From Pseudomonas sp. PICF141 (GTDB lineage: Bacteria; Pseudomonadota; Gammaproteobacteria; Pseudomonadales; Pseudomonadaceae): a stretch of DNA of 64,000 nucleotides. This document shows positions 19,443-30,710 of the stretch, piece after piece. Position numbers and translations under genes: made by a program. Under the pieces are notes generated by a model, which worked only from the letters and a program-made list of their open reading frames with translations, had not been told where the DNA came from and did no database searches. Position 1 is the first letter of the stretch. Each line of letters opens with the position of its first letter. The stretch lies in contig NZ_MUNM01000019.1 in the NCBI RefSeq assembly GCF_002286815.1, positions 1-64,000 on the forward strand. The letters are read 5' to 3'.

Positions 19443-20190
19443 GGCTTGACCCGCAGACACTGCAGCCCGGATCACGCTTGACCCGCAATTCACGGAAGCG
19501 CGAGCCCAAGGCATCGATCAATAACAGACGCCCCACCAGTGGCTCGCCAAATCCTGCCAGCAATTTCAGCGCTTCGAGGGCTTGCAGGCTACCGACCAGG
19601 CCCACCAGCGGGCCAAGGACGCCGGCCTCGCTGCAAGTCAGCTCGGCTTTGCTGCCGTGCCCGTATAAACAGTGGTAGCACGGGCTTTCGGGACGACGGG
19701 GGTCGAAGACCGACAATTGCCCTTCCAGCCGAATCGCCGCGCCGCTGACCAGCGGTTTGCGCGCCGCCACACACGCGGCATTGACTGCTTCACGGGTGGA
19801 AAAGTTATCGGAACAGTCCAGCACCAGATCCACCGCCGCCACGGCTGCCGCCAGGGAGTCTTCATCGAGGGCGATGCGATGGGCGATCAGCTGAATCTCT
19901 GGATTGATCGCAGTCAGACGTCGGATCGCCGAATCGACTTTGCTCAAGCCGACGCTGTCGGTGTCGTGAATGATCTGGCGTTGCAGATTGGTCAGGTCGA
20001 CCGTATCGAAATCCGCCAGATGCAACTCACCGACACCGGCCGCCGCCAGGTACAGCGCCACCGGAGAGCCAAGACCGCCAAGACCGATAATCAGGACACG
20101 GCTTTCCTTAAGCCGTAACTGGCCGTCGATGTCGACGTGTTGCAGCAGAATCTGCCGGCTATAGCGCAGTAATTCCTGATCGTTCAGCAC
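19435..20190 (-). CDS. moeB: molybdopterin-synthase adenylyltransferase / ThiF-family protein
   Basis: A 251-residue E1-like enzyme that adenylates the C-terminal Gly of a ubiquitin-like sulfur carrier such as MoaD. The ATP-binding motif is GLGGLG (near residue 36). Adenylation residues follow in [13 protein letters not shown], and two CxxC pairs (CYHC and CSVC) bind structural zinc. Position between prmC and murI is the usual one in Pseudomonas. It overlaps both neighbours by 7-8 bases. ThiF, HesA and MoeB cannot be separated firmly by sequence alone. Confidence 0.92.
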   Translation of the reverse strand: MLNDQELLRYSRQILLQHVDIDGQLRLKESRVLIIGLGGLGSPVALYLAAAGVGELHLADFDTVDLTNLQRQIIHDTDSVGLSKVDSAIRRLTAINPEIQLIAHRIALDEDSLAAAVAAVDLVLDCSDNFSTREAVNAACVAARKPLVSGAAIRLEGQLSVFDPRRPESPCYHCLYGHGSKAELTCSEAGVLGPLVGLVGSLQALEALKLLAGFGEPLVGRLLLIDALGSRFRELRVKRDPGCSVCGSSHA

Positions 20191-21014
20191 GGCAAGCGCC
20201 CCAGACTGATGCGTTCATGACCGCCCAGATCGGTGCGGCTGTGGACCTCTTCAAAACCGCGGGTCAGCAGCAAATCGCGCACGGCTTCGGCTTGATCGTA
20301 ACCATGCTCGAGCATCACCCAGCCACCCGCCTCAAGATGATCCGGTGCCTGATCGACGATCAGACGCAAATCGTCGAGCCCATCGACGCCAGCCACCAGG
20401 GCACTGGCCGGCTCGAAGCGCACGTCGCCCTGCGCCAGATGCGGATCGGTCGAAGCAATGTAAGGCGGATTGCTGATGATCAATTCAAAGCGTTGGCCGT
20501 CCAAAGCGCTGAACCAATGACTGCTCAGCACCGTGGCGTTGTTCAGATGTAACCGTTGACGATTGCGCTCGGCCAGGGCTACGGCTTCCAGTACGCGATC
20601 CACGGCGGTAACTTTCCAGGCCGGACGCTCGCTGGCCAACGCCAGGGCAATGGCGCCGCTGCCGGTGCCCAGATCAAGAACCCTGGCCGGGGTCGCCGGC
20701 AACAACTGCAACGCGGTTTCTACCAGCAGTTCGGTGTCGGGACGCGGAATCAGCGTGTGAGGCGCGACTTCCAGGTCAAGTTTCCAGAAGCCCTGCTGCC
20801 CCAGAATGTAAGCCACCGGCTCACCGCTACGGCGGCGCTGCAGGTACTCGGCAAATTTCAGTGCCGCTTCGCTCGGAACGATACGCTCAGGCCAGGTGTG
20901 CAGAAAGCTGCGGGATTTACCCAAGGCAGCCGCCAGCAACAATTCGGCATCCAGACGCGCGGTGGGCGAGTCGGGCAAATCAGCGGCGCGCAACAAACTG
21001 GCAATGATCGTCAT
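20184..21014 (-). CDS. prmC: peptide-chain release factor N5-glutamine methyltransferase
   Basis: A 276-residue SAM-dependent enzyme that methylates the glutamine of the GGQ motif in RF1 and RF2. The catalytic NPPY lies at residues 182-185 and the SAM-binding DLGTGSG at 114-120. It is encoded immediately after prfA, whose product is its substrate, with stop and start directly adjacent. The order hemA-prfA-prmC is highly conserved in gamma-proteobacteria. Confidence 0.96.
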   Translation of the reverse strand: MTIIASLLRAADLPDSPTARLDAELLLAAALGKSRSFLHTWPERIVPSEAALKFAEYLQRRRSGEPVAYILGQQGFWKLDLEVAPHTLIPRPDTELLVETALQLLPATPARVLDLGTGSGAIALALASERPAWKVTAVDRVLEAVALAERNRQRLHLNNATVLSSHWFSALDGQRFELIISNPPYIASTDPHLAQGDVRFEPASALVAGVDGLDDLRLIVDQAPDHLEAGGWVMLEHGYDQAEAVRDLLLTRGFEEVHSRTDLGGHERISLGRLPC

Positions 21015-22097
21015 TTATTCACCTATCGCTGCCAATTGGTCGGCCTGGTACTCGGCCAGCAACGGTTCGATGACCGCATCCACGCCGCCCGCAAGAATTT
21101 CGTCGAGCGAATACAGCGTCAGGTTGACCCGATGGTCGGTGACCCGGCCCTGGGCAAAGTTATAGGTGCGAATCCGTTCGGAACGATCACCGGAACCTAC
21201 CAGTAATTTACGCTCGCTCGCGATAGCGTTCGCGGCGGCGCTGGTCTGCTGGTCGTTGAGTTTGGCCGACAGCCAGGACATCGCCCGGGCGCGGTTCTTG
21301 TGCTGGGAACGCTCTTCCTGGCACTCGACGACAATACCGGACGGCAAGTGCGTGATGCGGATTGCCGAATCGGTCTTGTTGACGTGCTGACCACCGGCGC
21401 CGGAGGAGCGATAGGTGTCGATCCGCAGGTCTGCCGGGTTGATCTCGATCGCTTCCTGCTCGTCCGGCTCGGGCAACACGGCCACGGTGCAGGCCGAGGT
21501 GTGGATGCGGCCTTGGGATTCAGTGGCCGGAACCCGCTGTACGCGATGGGCGCCGGATTCGAATTTCAGCTTGCCGTAGACGTTCTCGCCTTCGACACGG
21601 GCAATGACTTCTTTATAGCCACCGTGTTCGCCCTCGTTCTCCGACAGGATTTCTACCCGCCAACCACGCCGTTCGGCATAACGCGAATACATGCGGAACA
21701 GATCGCCGGAGAAAATCGCCGCTTCGTCACCGCCGGTGCCGGCACGGATTTCGAGGAACACGTTGCGCCCGTCATTCGGATCCTTGGGCAACAGCATGCG
21801 TTGCAGGCTGGCTTCGATCTCGATCAGTTGCTCTTTGGCTTCGCGGACTTCTTCCACCGCCATTTCGCGCATGTCCGGGTCGCTGTCCTTGAGCAGTGCC
21901 TGCGCGCCTTCAAGGTCGCCCTGCACTTTAAGCAGCTGTTTATAGGTGCCAACGATCGGCTCGACTTCCGCATACTCCTTGGAATAGGTGCGGAATTTGT
22001 TTTGATCGGAAATGACCTCGCCGTCGCCAAGCAGGGCGGTCAGTTCCTCGAAGCGGTCCTGGAGGATGTCCAGCTTATTGAGCAGTGACGCTTTCAT
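21015..22097 (-). CDS. prfA: peptide chain release factor 1
   Basis: A 360-residue class I release factor reading UAA and UAG. The peptide anticodon PAT is at residues 190-192 and the GGQ hydrolysis motif at 235-237, so both functional sites are intact. The length is exactly that expected of RF1. It overlaps the end of hemA by four bases (ATGA type), showing coupled translation. Confidence 0.97.
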   Translation of the reverse strand: MKASLLNKLDILQDRFEELTALLGDGEVISDQNKFRTYSKEYAEVEPIVGTYKQLLKVQGDLEGAQALLKDSDPDMREMAVEEVREAKEQLIEIEASLQRMLLPKDPNDGRNVFLEIRAGTGGDEAAIFSGDLFRMYSRYAERRGWRVEILSENEGEHGGYKEVIARVEGENVYGKLKFESGAHRVQRVPATESQGRIHTSACTVAVLPEPDEQEAIEINPADLRIDTYRSSGAGGQHVNKTDSAIRITHLPSGIVVECQEERSQHKNRARAMSWLSAKLNDQQTSAAANAIASERKLLVGSGDRSERIRTYNFAQGRVTDHRVNLTLYSLDEILAGGVDAVIEPLLAEYQADQLAAIGE

Positions 22098-23383
22098 TGC
22101 GGTTTCTTATCCGAAAAGCTATCCGATGAGCCCTCACCGAGGGCAAAGAGTTCCTGGGCCATGGCCAGCGCATCGAGGCGGCCTTCGGCAGAGAGCTTTT
22201 TCAATTGCACGCTCGGGGCATGCAAGAGTTTATTGGTCAAGCCGCGAGCCAGCTGCACCAGTACGTCTTCGGCGCTGCTGCCATTGGCAAGCATGCGCTG
22301 GGCTTTTTGCAACTCTTCGTCGCGCAGACGCTCGCTTTGTTGACGATAGGCCTTGAGCACATCCACCGCCGCCAGTTCGCGCAGGCGAATCATGAAATCT
22401 TCGGCACCGACCGACACCATCTCTTCGGCGGCCTGGGCAGCGCCCTGACGGCTTTTGAGATTTTCGGCGACCACTTCGTGGAGATCGTCGACGCTGTACA
22501 GGTAAACGTCGTCCAACTCGCCGACTTCTGGCTCGATATCCCGAGGAACGGCGATATCCACCATGAAAATTGGCTTGTGCTTGCGTAATTTCAAGGCACT
22601 TTCCACCGCGCCTTTACCGAGAATCGGCAACTGGCTGGCGGTGGAACTGATGACGATGTCACTGCGCACCAGCTCTGCCGGGATATCCGAAAGCAGCACG
22701 GCGTGGGCACCGAACTGCTCGGCCAGGATGCTCGCGCGTTCCAGGGTGCGGTTGGCGACCACGATGCGCTTGACCCCCAGGTCATGCAGATGGCGGGCGA
22801 CCAGGGTAATGGTCTCGCCGGCGCCGATCAGCAACGCCTGGCTGCGTTGCAAATCACTGAAAATCTGTTTCGCCAGGCTGACCGCGGCAAACGCCACCGA
22901 CACCGGGTTCTCACCGATGGCGGTGTCGGTTCGCACCTGTTTGGCCGCATTGAAGGTGGCCTGGAACAGCCGCCCTAGCAGCGGTCCGATGGTGCCGGCC
23001 TCGCGAGCGACAGCGTAGGCCGATTTCATCTGACCGAGAATCTGCGGTTCACCCAACACCAGCGAGTCGAGCCCGGAGGCAACCCGCATCATGTGACGAA
23101 CTGCCGCATCATCTTCATGCACATAAGCGCTCGCGCGCAGCTCATCGAGGCTCAAATGATGGTAATCAGCCAGCCAGCGCAACACGATGTCAGCCGAAAG
23201 GTGATCCTGTTCTATATACAATTCACTGCGATTGCAGGTGGAGAGGATCGCAGCTTCGCGGCTGTCGGTGAGTCGGCAGAGCTGCTGCAAGGCCTCAACC
23301 AGCTGCTCAGGAGTAAAGGCCACGCGCTCGCGGACGTCTACTGAAGCAGTCTTGTGGTTAATACCGAGTGCAAGGAAGGCCAT
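22094..23383 (-). CDS. hemA: glutamyl-tRNA reductase
   Basis: A 429-residue enzyme that reduces glutamyl-tRNA to glutamate-1-semialdehyde, the first committed step of tetrapyrrole synthesis by the C5 route. The catalytic cysteine is Cys50 in LSTCNRSE, and an NADPH-binding GAGETI motif lies in the middle domain. The C-terminal dimerisation helix is long, as usual. It heads the minus-strand operon hemA-prfA-prmC-moeB-murI. The 234 bases upstream contain a short palindromic repeat (23470-23490) and the divergent promoter for the TPR lipoprotein. Confidence 0.97.
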   Translation of the reverse strand: MAFLALGINHKTASVDVRERVAFTPEQLVEALQQLCRLTDSREAAILSTCNRSELYIEQDHLSADIVLRWLADYHHLSLDELRASAYVHEDDAAVRHMMRVASGLDSLVLGEPQILGQMKSAYAVAREAGTIGPLLGRLFQATFNAAKQVRTDTAIGENPVSVAFAAVSLAKQIFSDLQRSQALLIGAGETITLVARHLHDLGVKRIVVANRTLERASILAEQFGAHAVLLSDIPAELVRSDIVISSTASQLPILGKGAVESALKLRKHKPIFMVDIAVPRDIEPEVGELDDVYLYSVDDLHEVVAENLKSRQGAAQAAEEMVSVGAEDFMIRLRELAAVDVLKAYRQQSERLRDEELQKAQRMLANGSSAEDVLVQLARGLTNKLLHAPSVQLKKLSAEGRLDALAMAQELFALGEGSSDSFSDKKPQ

Positions 23384-23469
23384 TCAAGGTCGCTGATGGT
23401 GACGTGAAGCCGACAATTGTCCTACTTCGACAGAGCCAGAACAACCATTCGATCTCTATCGCTTATGTA

Positions 23470-23490
23470 GGAGCTGCCGAAGCTGCGATC
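23470..23490. repeat. short palindromic unit, second repeat type
   Basis: TAGGAGCTGCCGAAGCTGCGA lies in the divergent gap between hemA and the TPR lipoprotein gene. It shares AGGAGCTG with the long palindrome at 4299-4388 and with the hairpin at 58142-58168. Confidence 0.5.
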
Positions 23491-23617
23491 CGTTCTCGTT
23501 TAACAGGGCGCCGGGCCTGCGGGGATTGCCCGTGCGGGTAAATTGGCCGGGCGGTTATGTTTGGCCCAAGGCTTGTGTCATGATGATCCGACCGCAGGTT
23601 AGTCGTCCTTTTCCTAT

Positions 23618-25342
23618 ATGAATAGATCTTCCGCGTTGCTTCTCGCTTTTGTCTTCCTCAGCGGCTGCCAGGCCTTGGCGCCCGTTTCGTCGGACGGTAC
23701 GCCGCCGGTCGAAGACAGCACTCCGGCCCCTGAAAAGCCCAAGGTTTACAGCTCGTTCAGCGAAGAAACCATCTTCAGCCTGTTGAGCGCCGAACTGGCT
23801 GGCCAGCGCAATCGTTACGACATTGCTCTGGACAACTACGTGACCCAGGCCATCAATACACAGGATCCGGGCATCTCCGAGCGGGCATTTCGCATTGCCG
23901 AGTATCTGGGTGCCGATCAGGCCGCCCTCGACACCGCATTGGTCTGGGCGAAAAACGCCCCGGACGATCTCGAAGCGCAACGGGCGGCCGCTGTGCAACT
24001 GGCCCGCGCCGGGCGTTACGACGACTCCATGGTCTATATGGAGAAAGTCCTGCAAGGCAAAGGCGACACGCATTTCGATTTTCTCGCCCTGTCCGCAGCC
24101 GATACCGACCAGGAAACGCGCAACGGTCTGATGAAAGGTTTTGACCGCTTGCTGCAGCGCCATCCGAACAACAACCAGCTGATTTTTGGCAAGGCCTTGT
24201 TGCTGCAGCAGGACGGCGATGCCAAGGGCGCCCTGACCCTGCTCGAAAACAATCCGCCGGACGAGGGCGAAATAGCGCCGATCCTGCTGCGCGCGCGCTT
24301 GCTGCAGGGGCTCAACCGTGGCGATGAAGCTTTGCCGCTGTTACAAAAAAGCATCAAGAAATACCCGGAAGACAAACGCCTGCGCCTGACTTACGCACGC
24401 ATGCTGGTTGAGCAGGACCGCATGGACGACGCCAAGGTCGAGTTCTCGAGCCTGGTGCAGCAATACCCCGAAGACGACGATTTGCGTTATTCCCTGGCGC
24501 TGGTCTGCCTGGAAGCCAAAGCCTGGGACGAGGCCAAAGGCTACCTGGAAGATTTGATCGCCCGGGACAGCCATGTCGACTCGGCACACTTGAACCTGGG
24601 GCGCATTGCCGAAGAGCGTAACGATCCGCAGGGCGCATTGATCGAATACGCCCAGGTCGGGCCGGGCAACGATTACCTGCCGGCGCAATTGCGTCAGGCC
24701 GATATCCTGATGAACAACGGCAAAACCGCCGAAGCCCAAAGTCGTCTGGCAGCGGAGCGCGGCGAGCAACCCGATTACGCGATCCAGTTGTATCTGATCG
24801 AAGCCGAAACCTTGTCCGCCAACAAACAGGGCGACAAGGCCTGGACGGTCTTGCAGCAAGCCCTGCAGCAATACCCGGACGATCTGAATCTGCTGTATAC
24901 CCGGGCCATGCTGGCAGAAAAACGCAATGACCTGGCGCAGATGGAAAAAGATCTGCGACTGATCATCAAGCGCGATCCAAACAACGCGATGGCGTTGAAC
25001 GCCCTCGGCTATACCCTGTCCGACCGCACCACACGCTACGCCGAAGCCAAGGCCTTGATCGAACAGGCGCACCAGATCACTCCAGAAGACCCGGCAGTCC
25101 TCGACAGCCTCGGCTGGGTGAATTTCCGCCTGGGCAACCTCGATGAAGCCGAGCGCTATTTGCGCCAGGCGCTGGAACGCTTCCCCGATCAGGAAGTTGC
25201 CGCGCACCTGGGCGAAGTCCTGTGGGCCAACGGCAAACAGCGCGAAGCCAGAAAAATCTGGAGCAAGTTCCTCAAGGAACAGCCCGACAGCCCTACCCTG
25301 CGCGGCACCATCAAGCGCTTGACCGGATCAGAGACTCTTTAA
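23618..25342 (+). CDS. tetratricopeptide-repeat outer-membrane lipoprotein
   Basis: A 574-residue lipoprotein with lipobox LSGC at Cys17, followed by a Pro-rich linker and about ten TPR-like helical repeats across residues 55-560. Repeat cores such as [13 protein letters not shown] and [13 protein letters not shown] are recognisable. It corresponds by position and type to PA4667 of P. aeruginosa, next to lolB. TPR lipoproteins act as scaffolds at the outer membrane; the partner is not known. It lies four bases upstream of lolB, so they are cotranscribed. Confidence 0.9.
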   Translation: MNRSSALLLAFVFLSGCQALAPVSSDGTPPVEDSTPAPEKPKVYSSFSEETIFSLLSAELAGQRNRYDIALDNYVTQAINTQDPGISERAFRIAEYLGADQAALDTALVWAKNAPDDLEAQRAAAVQLARAGRYDDSMVYMEKVLQGKGDTHFDFLALSAADTDQETRNGLMKGFDRLLQRHPNNNQLIFGKALLLQQDGDAKGALTLLENNPPDEGEIAPILLRARLLQGLNRGDEALPLLQKSIKKYPEDKRLRLTYARMLVEQDRMDDAKVEFSSLVQQYPEDDDLRYSLALVCLEAKAWDEAKGYLEDLIARDSHVDSAHLNLGRIAEERNDPQGALIEYAQVGPGNDYLPAQLRQADILMNNGKTAEAQSRLAAERGEQPDYAIQLYLIEAETLSANKQGDKAWTVLQQALQQYPDDLNLLYTRAMLAEKRNDLAQMEKDLRLIIKRDPNNAMALNALGYTLSDRTTRYAEAKALIEQAHQITPEDPAVLDSLGWVNFRLGNLDEAERYLRQALERFPDQEVAAHLGEVLWANGKQREARKIWSKFLKEQPDSPTLRGTIKRLTGSETL

Positions 25343-25346
25343 GATT

Positions 25347-25964
25347 ATGTTTTTGCGCCACCTCATTATTTTCAGCTTCATCGCCCTGCTCGCCGGTTGC
25401 GCGGGCTTCGTTGCCCGCGAATCGGTACAGGGTCAAGGCAACAAGGCCCAATGGCGCGAGCACAAACAGCAACTGACCGGCCTCGACGGCTGGCAGATCA
25501 ATGGCAAAATCGGCATCCGCGCGCCAAAAGACTCCGGCAGCGGTACGTTGTTCTGGCTGCAACGCCAGGATTACTACGACATCCGCCTTTCGGGCCCGCT
25601 GGGTCGAGGCGCGGCCCGTTTGACCGGTCGTCCGGGTAAAGTTTCGCTGGAGGTAGCCAATCAGGGCCGCTATGACGCACCGACCCCGGAAGCCCTGGTT
25701 GAAGAACAACTGGGCTGGAAATTGCCGGTATCTCATCTGGCATGGTGGGTTCGCGGCCTTCCGGCCCCGGACAGCAAAAGTCGCCTGACCCTCGACATCG
25801 ACAGCCGCCTGGCCAATCTCGAGCAGGATGGCTGGCAGGTCGAGTACCTCAGTTATGCCGAGCAAAATGGCTATTGGCTGCCCGAGCGGATCAAACTGCA
25901 TGGCACCGACCTTGATGTCACGCTGGTGATCAAGGACTGGCAACCACGCAAGCTGGGGCAGTGA
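25347..25964 (+). CDS. lolB: outer-membrane lipoprotein receptor
   Basis: A 205-residue lipoprotein with lipobox LLAGC (Cys18). LolB takes lipoproteins from the periplasmic carrier LolA and inserts them in the outer membrane. The N-terminal [10 protein letters not shown] segment and the half-barrel strands ([21 protein letters not shown]) fit the family, as does its place just before ispE. The stop overlaps the GTG at 25961 and lies two bases before the ispE start. Confidence 0.94.
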   Translation: MFLRHLIIFSFIALLAGCAGFVARESVQGQGNKAQWREHKQQLTGLDGWQINGKIGIRAPKDSGSGTLFWLQRQDYYDIRLSGPLGRGAARLTGRPGKVSLEVANQGRYDAPTPEALVEEQLGWKLPVSHLAWWVRGLPAPDSKSRLTLDIDSRLANLEQDGWQVEYLSYAEQNGYWLPERIKLHGTDLDVTLVIKDWQPRKLGQ

Positions 25965-25966
25965 AC

Positions 25967-26818
25967 ATGACTGCACCACGCCTGACGTTGCCCTCGCCCG
26001 CCAAGCTCAACTTGATGCTGCACATCCTCGGTCGTCGCGAAGACGGTTACCACGAGTTGCAGACGATTTTTCAGTTCCTCGATTACGGTGATGAAATCAG
26101 TTTCGCTGTTCGCGACGATGGCGTGATTCGGTTACACACCGAGTTCGCCGACGTACCCCACGACAGTAACCTGATCGTCAAAGCCGCAAAAATACTTCAG
26201 GCACAATCCGGTTGTTCGCGGGGTGTCGACATCTGGATCGAAAAAATCCTGCCCATGGGCGGTGGAATCGGTGGCGGCAGTTCGAATGCGGCGACCACGT
26301 TGCTAGGCCTCAATCATCTTTGGCAACTGGGTTGGGATGAGGATCGATTGGCCGCGCTAGGCCTTACGCTTGGCGCCGACGTCCCGGTTTTCGTGCGTGG
26401 CCACGCAGCTTTCGCCGAGGGCGTGGGGGAAAAACTCACCCCTGTAGAACCCGAAGAACCGTGGTATCTCGTATTGGTGCCGCAAGTATCTGTAAGTACA
26501 GCAGAAATTTTTTCAGATCCACTGTTGACACGTAACACTCCTCCCATTAAAGTGCGCCCCGTTCCCAAGGCAAACAGTCGAAATGACTGCTTGCCGGTGG
26601 TAGCAATGCGTTACCCAGAGGTACGTAACGCATTGAATTTGTTAGGTAAATTTACCGAAGCAAAACTCACCGGAACTGGAAGTTGTGTGTTTGGGGGCTT
26701 CCCAAGCAAAGCTGAAGCTGATAAAGTCTCGGCCCTTCTGACAGAGACCCTTACAGGGTTTGTAGCAAAAGGAAGCAACGTTTCGATGTTGCATCGCAAG
26801 CTGCAAAATCTGCTCTAA
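25967..26818 (+). CDS. ispE: 4-diphosphocytidyl-2-C-methyl-D-erythritol kinase
   Basis: A 283-residue GHMP kinase of the MEP isoprenoid pathway. The family start [13 protein letters not shown] is at residues 6-18 and the ATP loop [15 protein letters not shown] near residues 92-106. The ATG at 25967 is preferred to the GTG two codons earlier because it is spaced correctly from GGGG. The 3' part (from about 26480) is visibly richer in A and T than the rest and contains a promoter-like element for the downstream tRNA and prs. Confidence 0.95.
   Translation: MTAPRLTLPSPAKLNLMLHILGRREDGYHELQTIFQFLDYGDEISFAVRDDGVIRLHTEFADVPHDSNLIVKAAKILQAQSGCSRGVDIWIEKILPMGGGIGGGSSNAATTLLGLNHLWQLGWDEDRLAALGLTLGADVPVFVRGHAAFAEGVGEKLTPVEPEEPWYLVLVPQVSVSTAEIFSDPLLTRNTPPIKVRPVPKANSRNDCLPVVAMRYPEVRNALNLLGKFTEAKLTGTGSCVFGGFPSKAEADKVSALLTETLTGFVAKGSNVSMLHRKLQNLL
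26525..26553 (+). promoter_or_regulatory. promoter inside ispE for tRNA-Gln and prs
   Basis: TTGACA (26525-26530), a 17-base spacer, and TAAAGT (26548-26553) form a good sigma-70 promoter within the ispE coding region. It would supply the tRNA-Gln gene and prs independently of the lolB-ispE transcript. Confidence 0.5.
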
Positions 26819-26855
26819 AAGGAATCGGGTACTGGGTACTCGTTGCAACAGATAC

Positions 26856-26930
26856 AGGGGCGTCGCCAAGCGGTAAGGCAGCAGGTTTTGATCCTGCCAT
26901 GCGTTGGTTCGAATCCAGCCGCCCCTGCCA
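26856..26930 (+). tRNA. tRNA-Gln (TTG)
   Basis: 75 bases including the encoded CCA. The acceptor arms AGGGGCG and CGCCCCT pair fully. The anticodon arm GCAGG-TTTTGAT-CCTGC gives anticodon TTG, and the T arm contains GGTTCGAATCC. Position between ispE and prs matches other pseudomonads. It lies in the 158-base gap between the two coding genes. Confidence 0.96.
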
Positions 26931-26976
26931 TTTTCCTATACTCATCCAGGTTACCCTCAGCCTTCAGGTACTGCGC

Positions 26977-27918
26977 GTGTCCAAGATGATGGTCTTTACG
27001 GGGAACGCTAACCCCGATCTGGCTCGGCGTGTTGTACGTCAGCTGCATATCCCTCTCGGTGACATCTCTGTCGGTAAGTTCTCCGACGGCGAAATTACTG
27101 CCGAGATCAATGAAAACGTTCGCGGTAAAGACGTTTTCATTATTCAGCCGACTTGCGCTCCGACCAACGATAACCTGATGGAACTGGTAGTGATGGCTGA
27201 TGCCTTCCGCCGCTCCTCGGCTACTCGTATCACTGCTGTTATTCCTTACTTTGGTTATGCCCGTCAGGATCGCCGTCCGCGTTCCGCACGTGTGGCTATC
27301 AGCGCGAAAGTCGTTGCTGACATGCTTACCGTAGTCGGCATCGATCGTGTTCTCACGGTTGATTTGCATGCTGACCAGATTCAGGGCTTCTTCGATATTC
27401 CGGTAGATAACATCTACGGCTCCCCGGTACTGGTGGATGACATTGAAGATCAGCGCTTCGAAAACCTGATGATCGTGTCCCCGGACATTGGTGGCGTCGT
27501 GCGTGCACGGGCTGTTGCCAAATCCCTGGGCGTGGATCTCGGGATCATCGACAAACGCCGTGAGAAAGCCAATCACTCTGAAGTGATGCATATCATCGGT
27601 GATGTCGAAGGGCGCACCTGTATCCTGGTCGATGACATGGTCGATACCGCCGGCACTCTGTGCCACGCGGCAAAGGCCCTGAAAGAGCATGGCGCGGCCA
27701 AGGTTTTCGCCTACTGCACGCACCCTGTGCTGTCGGGTCGGGCGATCGAAAACATTGAAAATTCCGTGCTGGACGAGCTGGTGGTGACAAACACCATCCC
27801 GCTGTCCGCTGCAGCACAAGCCTGTGCGCGTATCCGTCAACTGGATATCGCACCGGTAGTTGCCGAGGCGGTCCGCCGCATCAGCAATGAAGAATCGATC
27901 AGTGCGATGTTCCGTTAA
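26977..27918 (+). CDS. prs: ribose-phosphate pyrophosphokinase
   Basis: A 313-residue PRPP synthetase, the supplier of PRPP to purine, pyrimidine, His and Trp synthesis and to the hpt and upp salvage enzymes of this window. The GTG at 26977 gives the family's start ([15 protein letters not shown]); frames starting earlier would run through the tRNA gene. The PRPP loop [13 protein letters not shown] (near residue 215) and the ATP segment around [11 protein letters not shown] are intact. A strong terminator follows. Confidence 0.97.
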   Translation: MSKMMVFTGNANPDLARRVVRQLHIPLGDISVGKFSDGEITAEINENVRGKDVFIIQPTCAPTNDNLMELVVMADAFRRSSATRITAVIPYFGYARQDRRPRSARVAISAKVVADMLTVVGIDRVLTVDLHADQIQGFFDIPVDNIYGSPVLVDDIEDQRFENLMIVSPDIGGVVRARAVAKSLGVDLGIIDKRREKANHSEVMHIIGDVEGRTCILVDDMVDTAGTLCHAAKALKEHGAAKVFAYCTHPVLSGRAIENIENSVLDELVVTNTIPLSAAAQACARIRQLDIAPVVAEAVRRISNEESISAMFR

Positions 27919-27950
27919 GGGCCCTGCCCTTTTCACTACATCTCGTTGAC

Positions 27951-27996
27951 GAAAAGCGCCCCGCCCCGGCATTCCTGTCGGGGCGGGGCTTTTTTG
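27951..27996 (+). terminator. intrinsic terminator of prs
   Basis: A long GC stem (CGCCCCGCCCCG pairing with CGGGGCGGGGC, with one small bulge) is followed by six T. Confidence 0.9.
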
Positions 27997-28060
27997 CCCA
28001 TATCGCCTTTAGCGCTGGTCGCAAACGCTGGGGCGAATGTGGTTATTTTGGAGATACAAC

Positions 28061-28660
28061 ATGAACGATTTTACTCTGAATGCTGAAGTGCGTTCCGACC
28101 TGGGGAAAGGTGCGAGCCGCCGCCTGCGTCGTCTCGCAAGCCTGGTTCCAGCTGTAGTTTACGGTGGCGACAAAGCCCCTGAATCCATCAGCATGCTGGC
28201 TAAAGAAGTTGCCAAACTGCTCGAAAACGAAGCGGCTTACAGCCACATCATCGAGCTGAACGTTGGTGGCACCAAGCAAAACGTAATCATCAAAGCTCTG
28301 CAGCGTCACCCGGCTAAAGGCCACGTGTTGCATGCTGACTTCGTACGCGTAGTAGCTGGCCAGAAACTGACCGCTATCGTTCCAGTGCACTTCATCAACG
28401 AAGCTGCGCCGGTCAAGAAAGGCGGCGAAATTTCGCACGTTGTTTCTGAAATCGAAGTTTCGTGCCTGCCGAAAGACCTGCCTGAATTCATCGAAGTTGA
28501 CCTGGCTAACGCCGAAGTCGGCTCGATCATTCACTTGTCCGACCTCAAAGCCCCTAAAGGCGTTGAGTTTGTTGCTCTGGCTCACGGTAACGACCTGGCT
28601 GTTGCCAACGTTCACGCTCCACGTGTTGCTCCAGAAGCTGCAGAAGGCGCTGCAGAGTAA
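28061..28660 (+). CDS. rplY: 50S ribosomal protein L25/Ctc
   Basis: A 199-residue L25 of the long (Ctc/TL5) type: an N-terminal 5S-rRNA-binding domain (about residues 1-95) and a C-terminal beta domain (about 96-190). The ATG at 28061 follows GGAG; the longer frame is rejected. The gene shows highly biased codon use, as expected for a ribosomal protein. It is followed after 168 bases by pth, with a very short ORF in between. Confidence 0.96.
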   Translation: MNDFTLNAEVRSDLGKGASRRLRRLASLVPAVVYGGDKAPESISMLAKEVAKLLENEAAYSHIIELNVGGTKQNVIIKALQRHPAKGHVLHADFVRVVAGQKLTAIVPVHFINEAAPVKKGGEISHVVSEIEVSCLPKDLPEFIEVDLANAEVGSIIHLSDLKAPKGVEFVALAHGNDLAVANVHAPRVAPEAAEGAAE

Positions 28661-28742
28661 TTTCACTCTGTACGCCGGAGTGACCGGAACATCGCGGACT
28701 AGAACGTAGCGAGAAAGCGGGCGAGAACGCGGAGTTTACATC

Positions 28743-28832
28743 ATGGTAAATGAGCACTTGTCGTCCACTTACGCCGCACACCCTGATCGCGGCGATGTTA
28801 TCCATCACTTCAAGGAAGGGCCCCTATCGTGA
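28743..28832 (+). CDS. 29-residue leader ORF coupled to pth
   Basis: ATG at 28743 has a perfect GGAG (28731-28734) 8 bases upstream. The frame ([13 protein letters not shown]...) ends at TGA 28830-28832, which overlaps the GTG start of pth in the pattern GTGA. The ORF also covers the Shine-Dalgarno sequence of pth (AAGGAAGG). This arrangement would couple translation of pth to the short ORF. I see no homology, and conservation has not been tested. Confidence 0.45.
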   Translation: MVNEHLSSTYAAHPDRGDVIHHFKEGPLS

Positions 28833-29413
28833 CTGCCATCAAACTGATCGTTGGCCTGGGAAATCCAGGTGCCGAATACGAACAGACCCGGCATAACGCA
28901 GGGGCCCTTTTTGTTGAGCGCATCGCGCAAGCACAGGGCGTCAGCCTTGTGGCCGATCGCAAATATTTCGGCCTGACCGGGCGCTATTCGCATCAGGGTC
29001 AGGATGTTCGTCTGCTGATTCCCACCACCTATATGAACCGCAGCGGCCAGGCCGTCGCGGCACTTGCCGGCTTCTTCCGCATCAAGCCTGAAGAAATCCT
29101 GGTGGCGCATGACGAACTCGATCTGCCTCCGGGCGTTGCCAAGCTCAAGCAAGGCGGCGGCCATGGCGGTCACAACGGGTTGCGCGACATCATCGCGCAA
29201 CTGGGCAATCAGAATACCTTTCACCGCTTGCGGCTTGGCATTGGCCACCCGGGCGTTGCCAGTATGGTTTCAAATTTCGTCCTGGGTCGTGCGCCACGCG
29301 CCGAACAGGAAAAACTCGATGCCAGCATCGACTTTGCCCTCGGCGTGCTGCCGGATATCCTCGCCGGTGAATGGAACCGTGCGATGAAAAACCTGCACAG
29401 CCAGAAGGCCTGA
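28829..29413 (+). CDS. pth: peptidyl-tRNA hydrolase
   Basis: A 194-residue enzyme that frees tRNA from prematurely released peptidyl-tRNA. The motifs are intact: GLGNPG (residues 9-14), catalytic His22 in TRHNAG, and the VAHDELDLP segment with the catalytic Asp. The GTG at 28829 has AAGGAAGG upstream and overlaps the stop of the 29-residue ORF. Order rplY-pth-ychF is conserved in gamma-proteobacteria. Confidence 0.96.
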   Translation: MTAIKLIVGLGNPGAEYEQTRHNAGALFVERIAQAQGVSLVADRKYFGLTGRYSHQGQDVRLLIPTTYMNRSGQAVAALAGFFRIKPEEILVAHDELDLPPGVAKLKQGGGHGGHNGLRDIIAQLGNQNTFHRLRLGIGHPGVASMVSNFVLGRAPRAEQEKLDASIDFALGVLPDILAGEWNRAMKNLHSQKA

Positions 29414-29436
29414 CTCTAACTCCTCGGGGAACCACC

Positions 29437-30537
29437 ATGGGATTCAATTGCGGCATCGTCGGCCTGCCTAACGTCGGCAAGTCCACCCTGTTCAACGCCC
29501 TGACCAAATCCGGGATCGCGGCCGAGAACTTCCCCTTCTGCACTATCGAGCCGAACACCGGTATCGTGCCGATGCCGGATCCGCGTCTGGAAGCCCTGGC
29601 AGCCATCGTCAATCCAAAGCGCATCCTGCCGACCACCATGGAATTCGTCGACATCGCCGGTCTGGTTGCCGGTGCCTCGAAAGGTGAAGGCCTGGGCAAC
29701 AAGTTCCTCGCCAACATCCGTGAAACCGATGCCATTGCTCACGTGGTCCGCTGCTTCGAAGACGAGAACGTGATTCACGTCTCCAACAGCGTCGACCCGA
29801 AACGCGACATCGAGATCATCGACCTGGAACTGATCTTCGCCGACCTCGACAGCTGCGAGAAGCAACTGCAGAAAGTCACCCGTAACGCCAAAGGGGGTGA
29901 CAAGGACGCCGTGGTCCAGAAAGGCCTGCTGGAGCAATTGATCGCTCACTTCACCCTGGGCAAACCAGCGCGCACGCTGATGAAGAACATGGGTGCCGAC
30001 GACAAGGCAGTGATTCGTGGTTTCCACCTGCTGACCACCAAGCCGGTCATGTACATCGCCAACGTCGCTGAAGACGGTTTCGAGAACAACCCGCTGCTGG
30101 ACATCGTCAAAGCCATCGCCGAAGAAGAAGGCGCCATGGTGGTGCCGGTCTGCAACAAGATCGAAGCCGAAATCGCCGAACTGGAAGACGGTGAAGAGAA
30201 AGACATGTTCCTCGAAGCCCTGGGCCTCGAAGAGCCTGGCCTGAACCGCGTAATCCGCGCTGGCTACGAAATGCTGCACCTGCAGACCTACTTCACCGCC
30301 GGTGTCGAAGAAGTCCGCGCCTGGACCGTCCGTGTTGGCGCTACCGCACCACAAGCCGCCGGCGTGATCCACACCGACTTCGAAAAAGGCTTCATCCGTG
30401 CCGAAGTCATCGCTTACGACGACTTCATTCAGTACAAGGGCGAAGCCGGCGCCAAGGAAGCCGGTAAATGGCGTCTGGAAGGCAAGGATTACATCGTTAA
30501 AGACGGCGACGTGATGCACTTCCGTTTTAACGTGTAA
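29437..30537 (+). CDS. ychF: ribosome-associated ATPase YchF
   Basis: A 366-residue Obg-type P-loop protein with specificity for ATP. The Walker A motif GLPNVGKST is at residues 8-16. A helical insert follows (about 130-200) and the C-terminal TGS-type domain begins around residue 275 ([14 protein letters not shown]). The ATG at 29437 follows CGGGGA. It lies 23 bases after pth. YchF binds ribosomes and influences stress responses. A terminator ends the operon, and the conserved gene order stops here. Confidence 0.96.
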   Translation: MGFNCGIVGLPNVGKSTLFNALTKSGIAAENFPFCTIEPNTGIVPMPDPRLEALAAIVNPKRILPTTMEFVDIAGLVAGASKGEGLGNKFLANIRETDAIAHVVRCFEDENVIHVSNSVDPKRDIEIIDLELIFADLDSCEKQLQKVTRNAKGGDKDAVVQKGLLEQLIAHFTLGKPARTLMKNMGADDKAVIRGFHLLTTKPVMYIANVAEDGFENNPLLDIVKAIAEEEGAMVVPVCNKIEAEIAELEDGEEKDMFLEALGLEEPGLNRVIRAGYEMLHLQTYFTAGVEEVRAWTVRVGATAPQAAGVIHTDFEKGFIRAEVIAYDDFIQYKGEAGAKEAGKWRLEGKDYIVKDGDVMHFRFNV

Positions 30538-30573
30538 CGGTGACCGTGGATTTACACGGAACTCGATAGACAC

Positions 30574-30609
30574 AAAATCCCCGTAATCATTCGCTGATAC
30601 GGGGATTTT
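30574..30609 (+). terminator. intrinsic terminator of ychF
   Basis: AAAATCCCCGTA and TACGGGGATTTT form a perfect 12-bp stem around a 12-base loop, ending in TTTTG. It marks the boundary between the conserved core block and the accessory region. Confidence 0.9.
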
Positions 30610-30710
30610 GCATATTGGGAGCACCACCCTCCTCCATCCGCAGCCTGTCCGGCAACGCGGGAAGGCTGCCCGGTTATGCAAGAATAGTTTTATTGGCAAT
30701 CACTACAGGG

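Noticed and set aside
29416..30699. 427-residue minus-strand frame over ychF
   Set aside because: Antisense shadow; ychF is certain.
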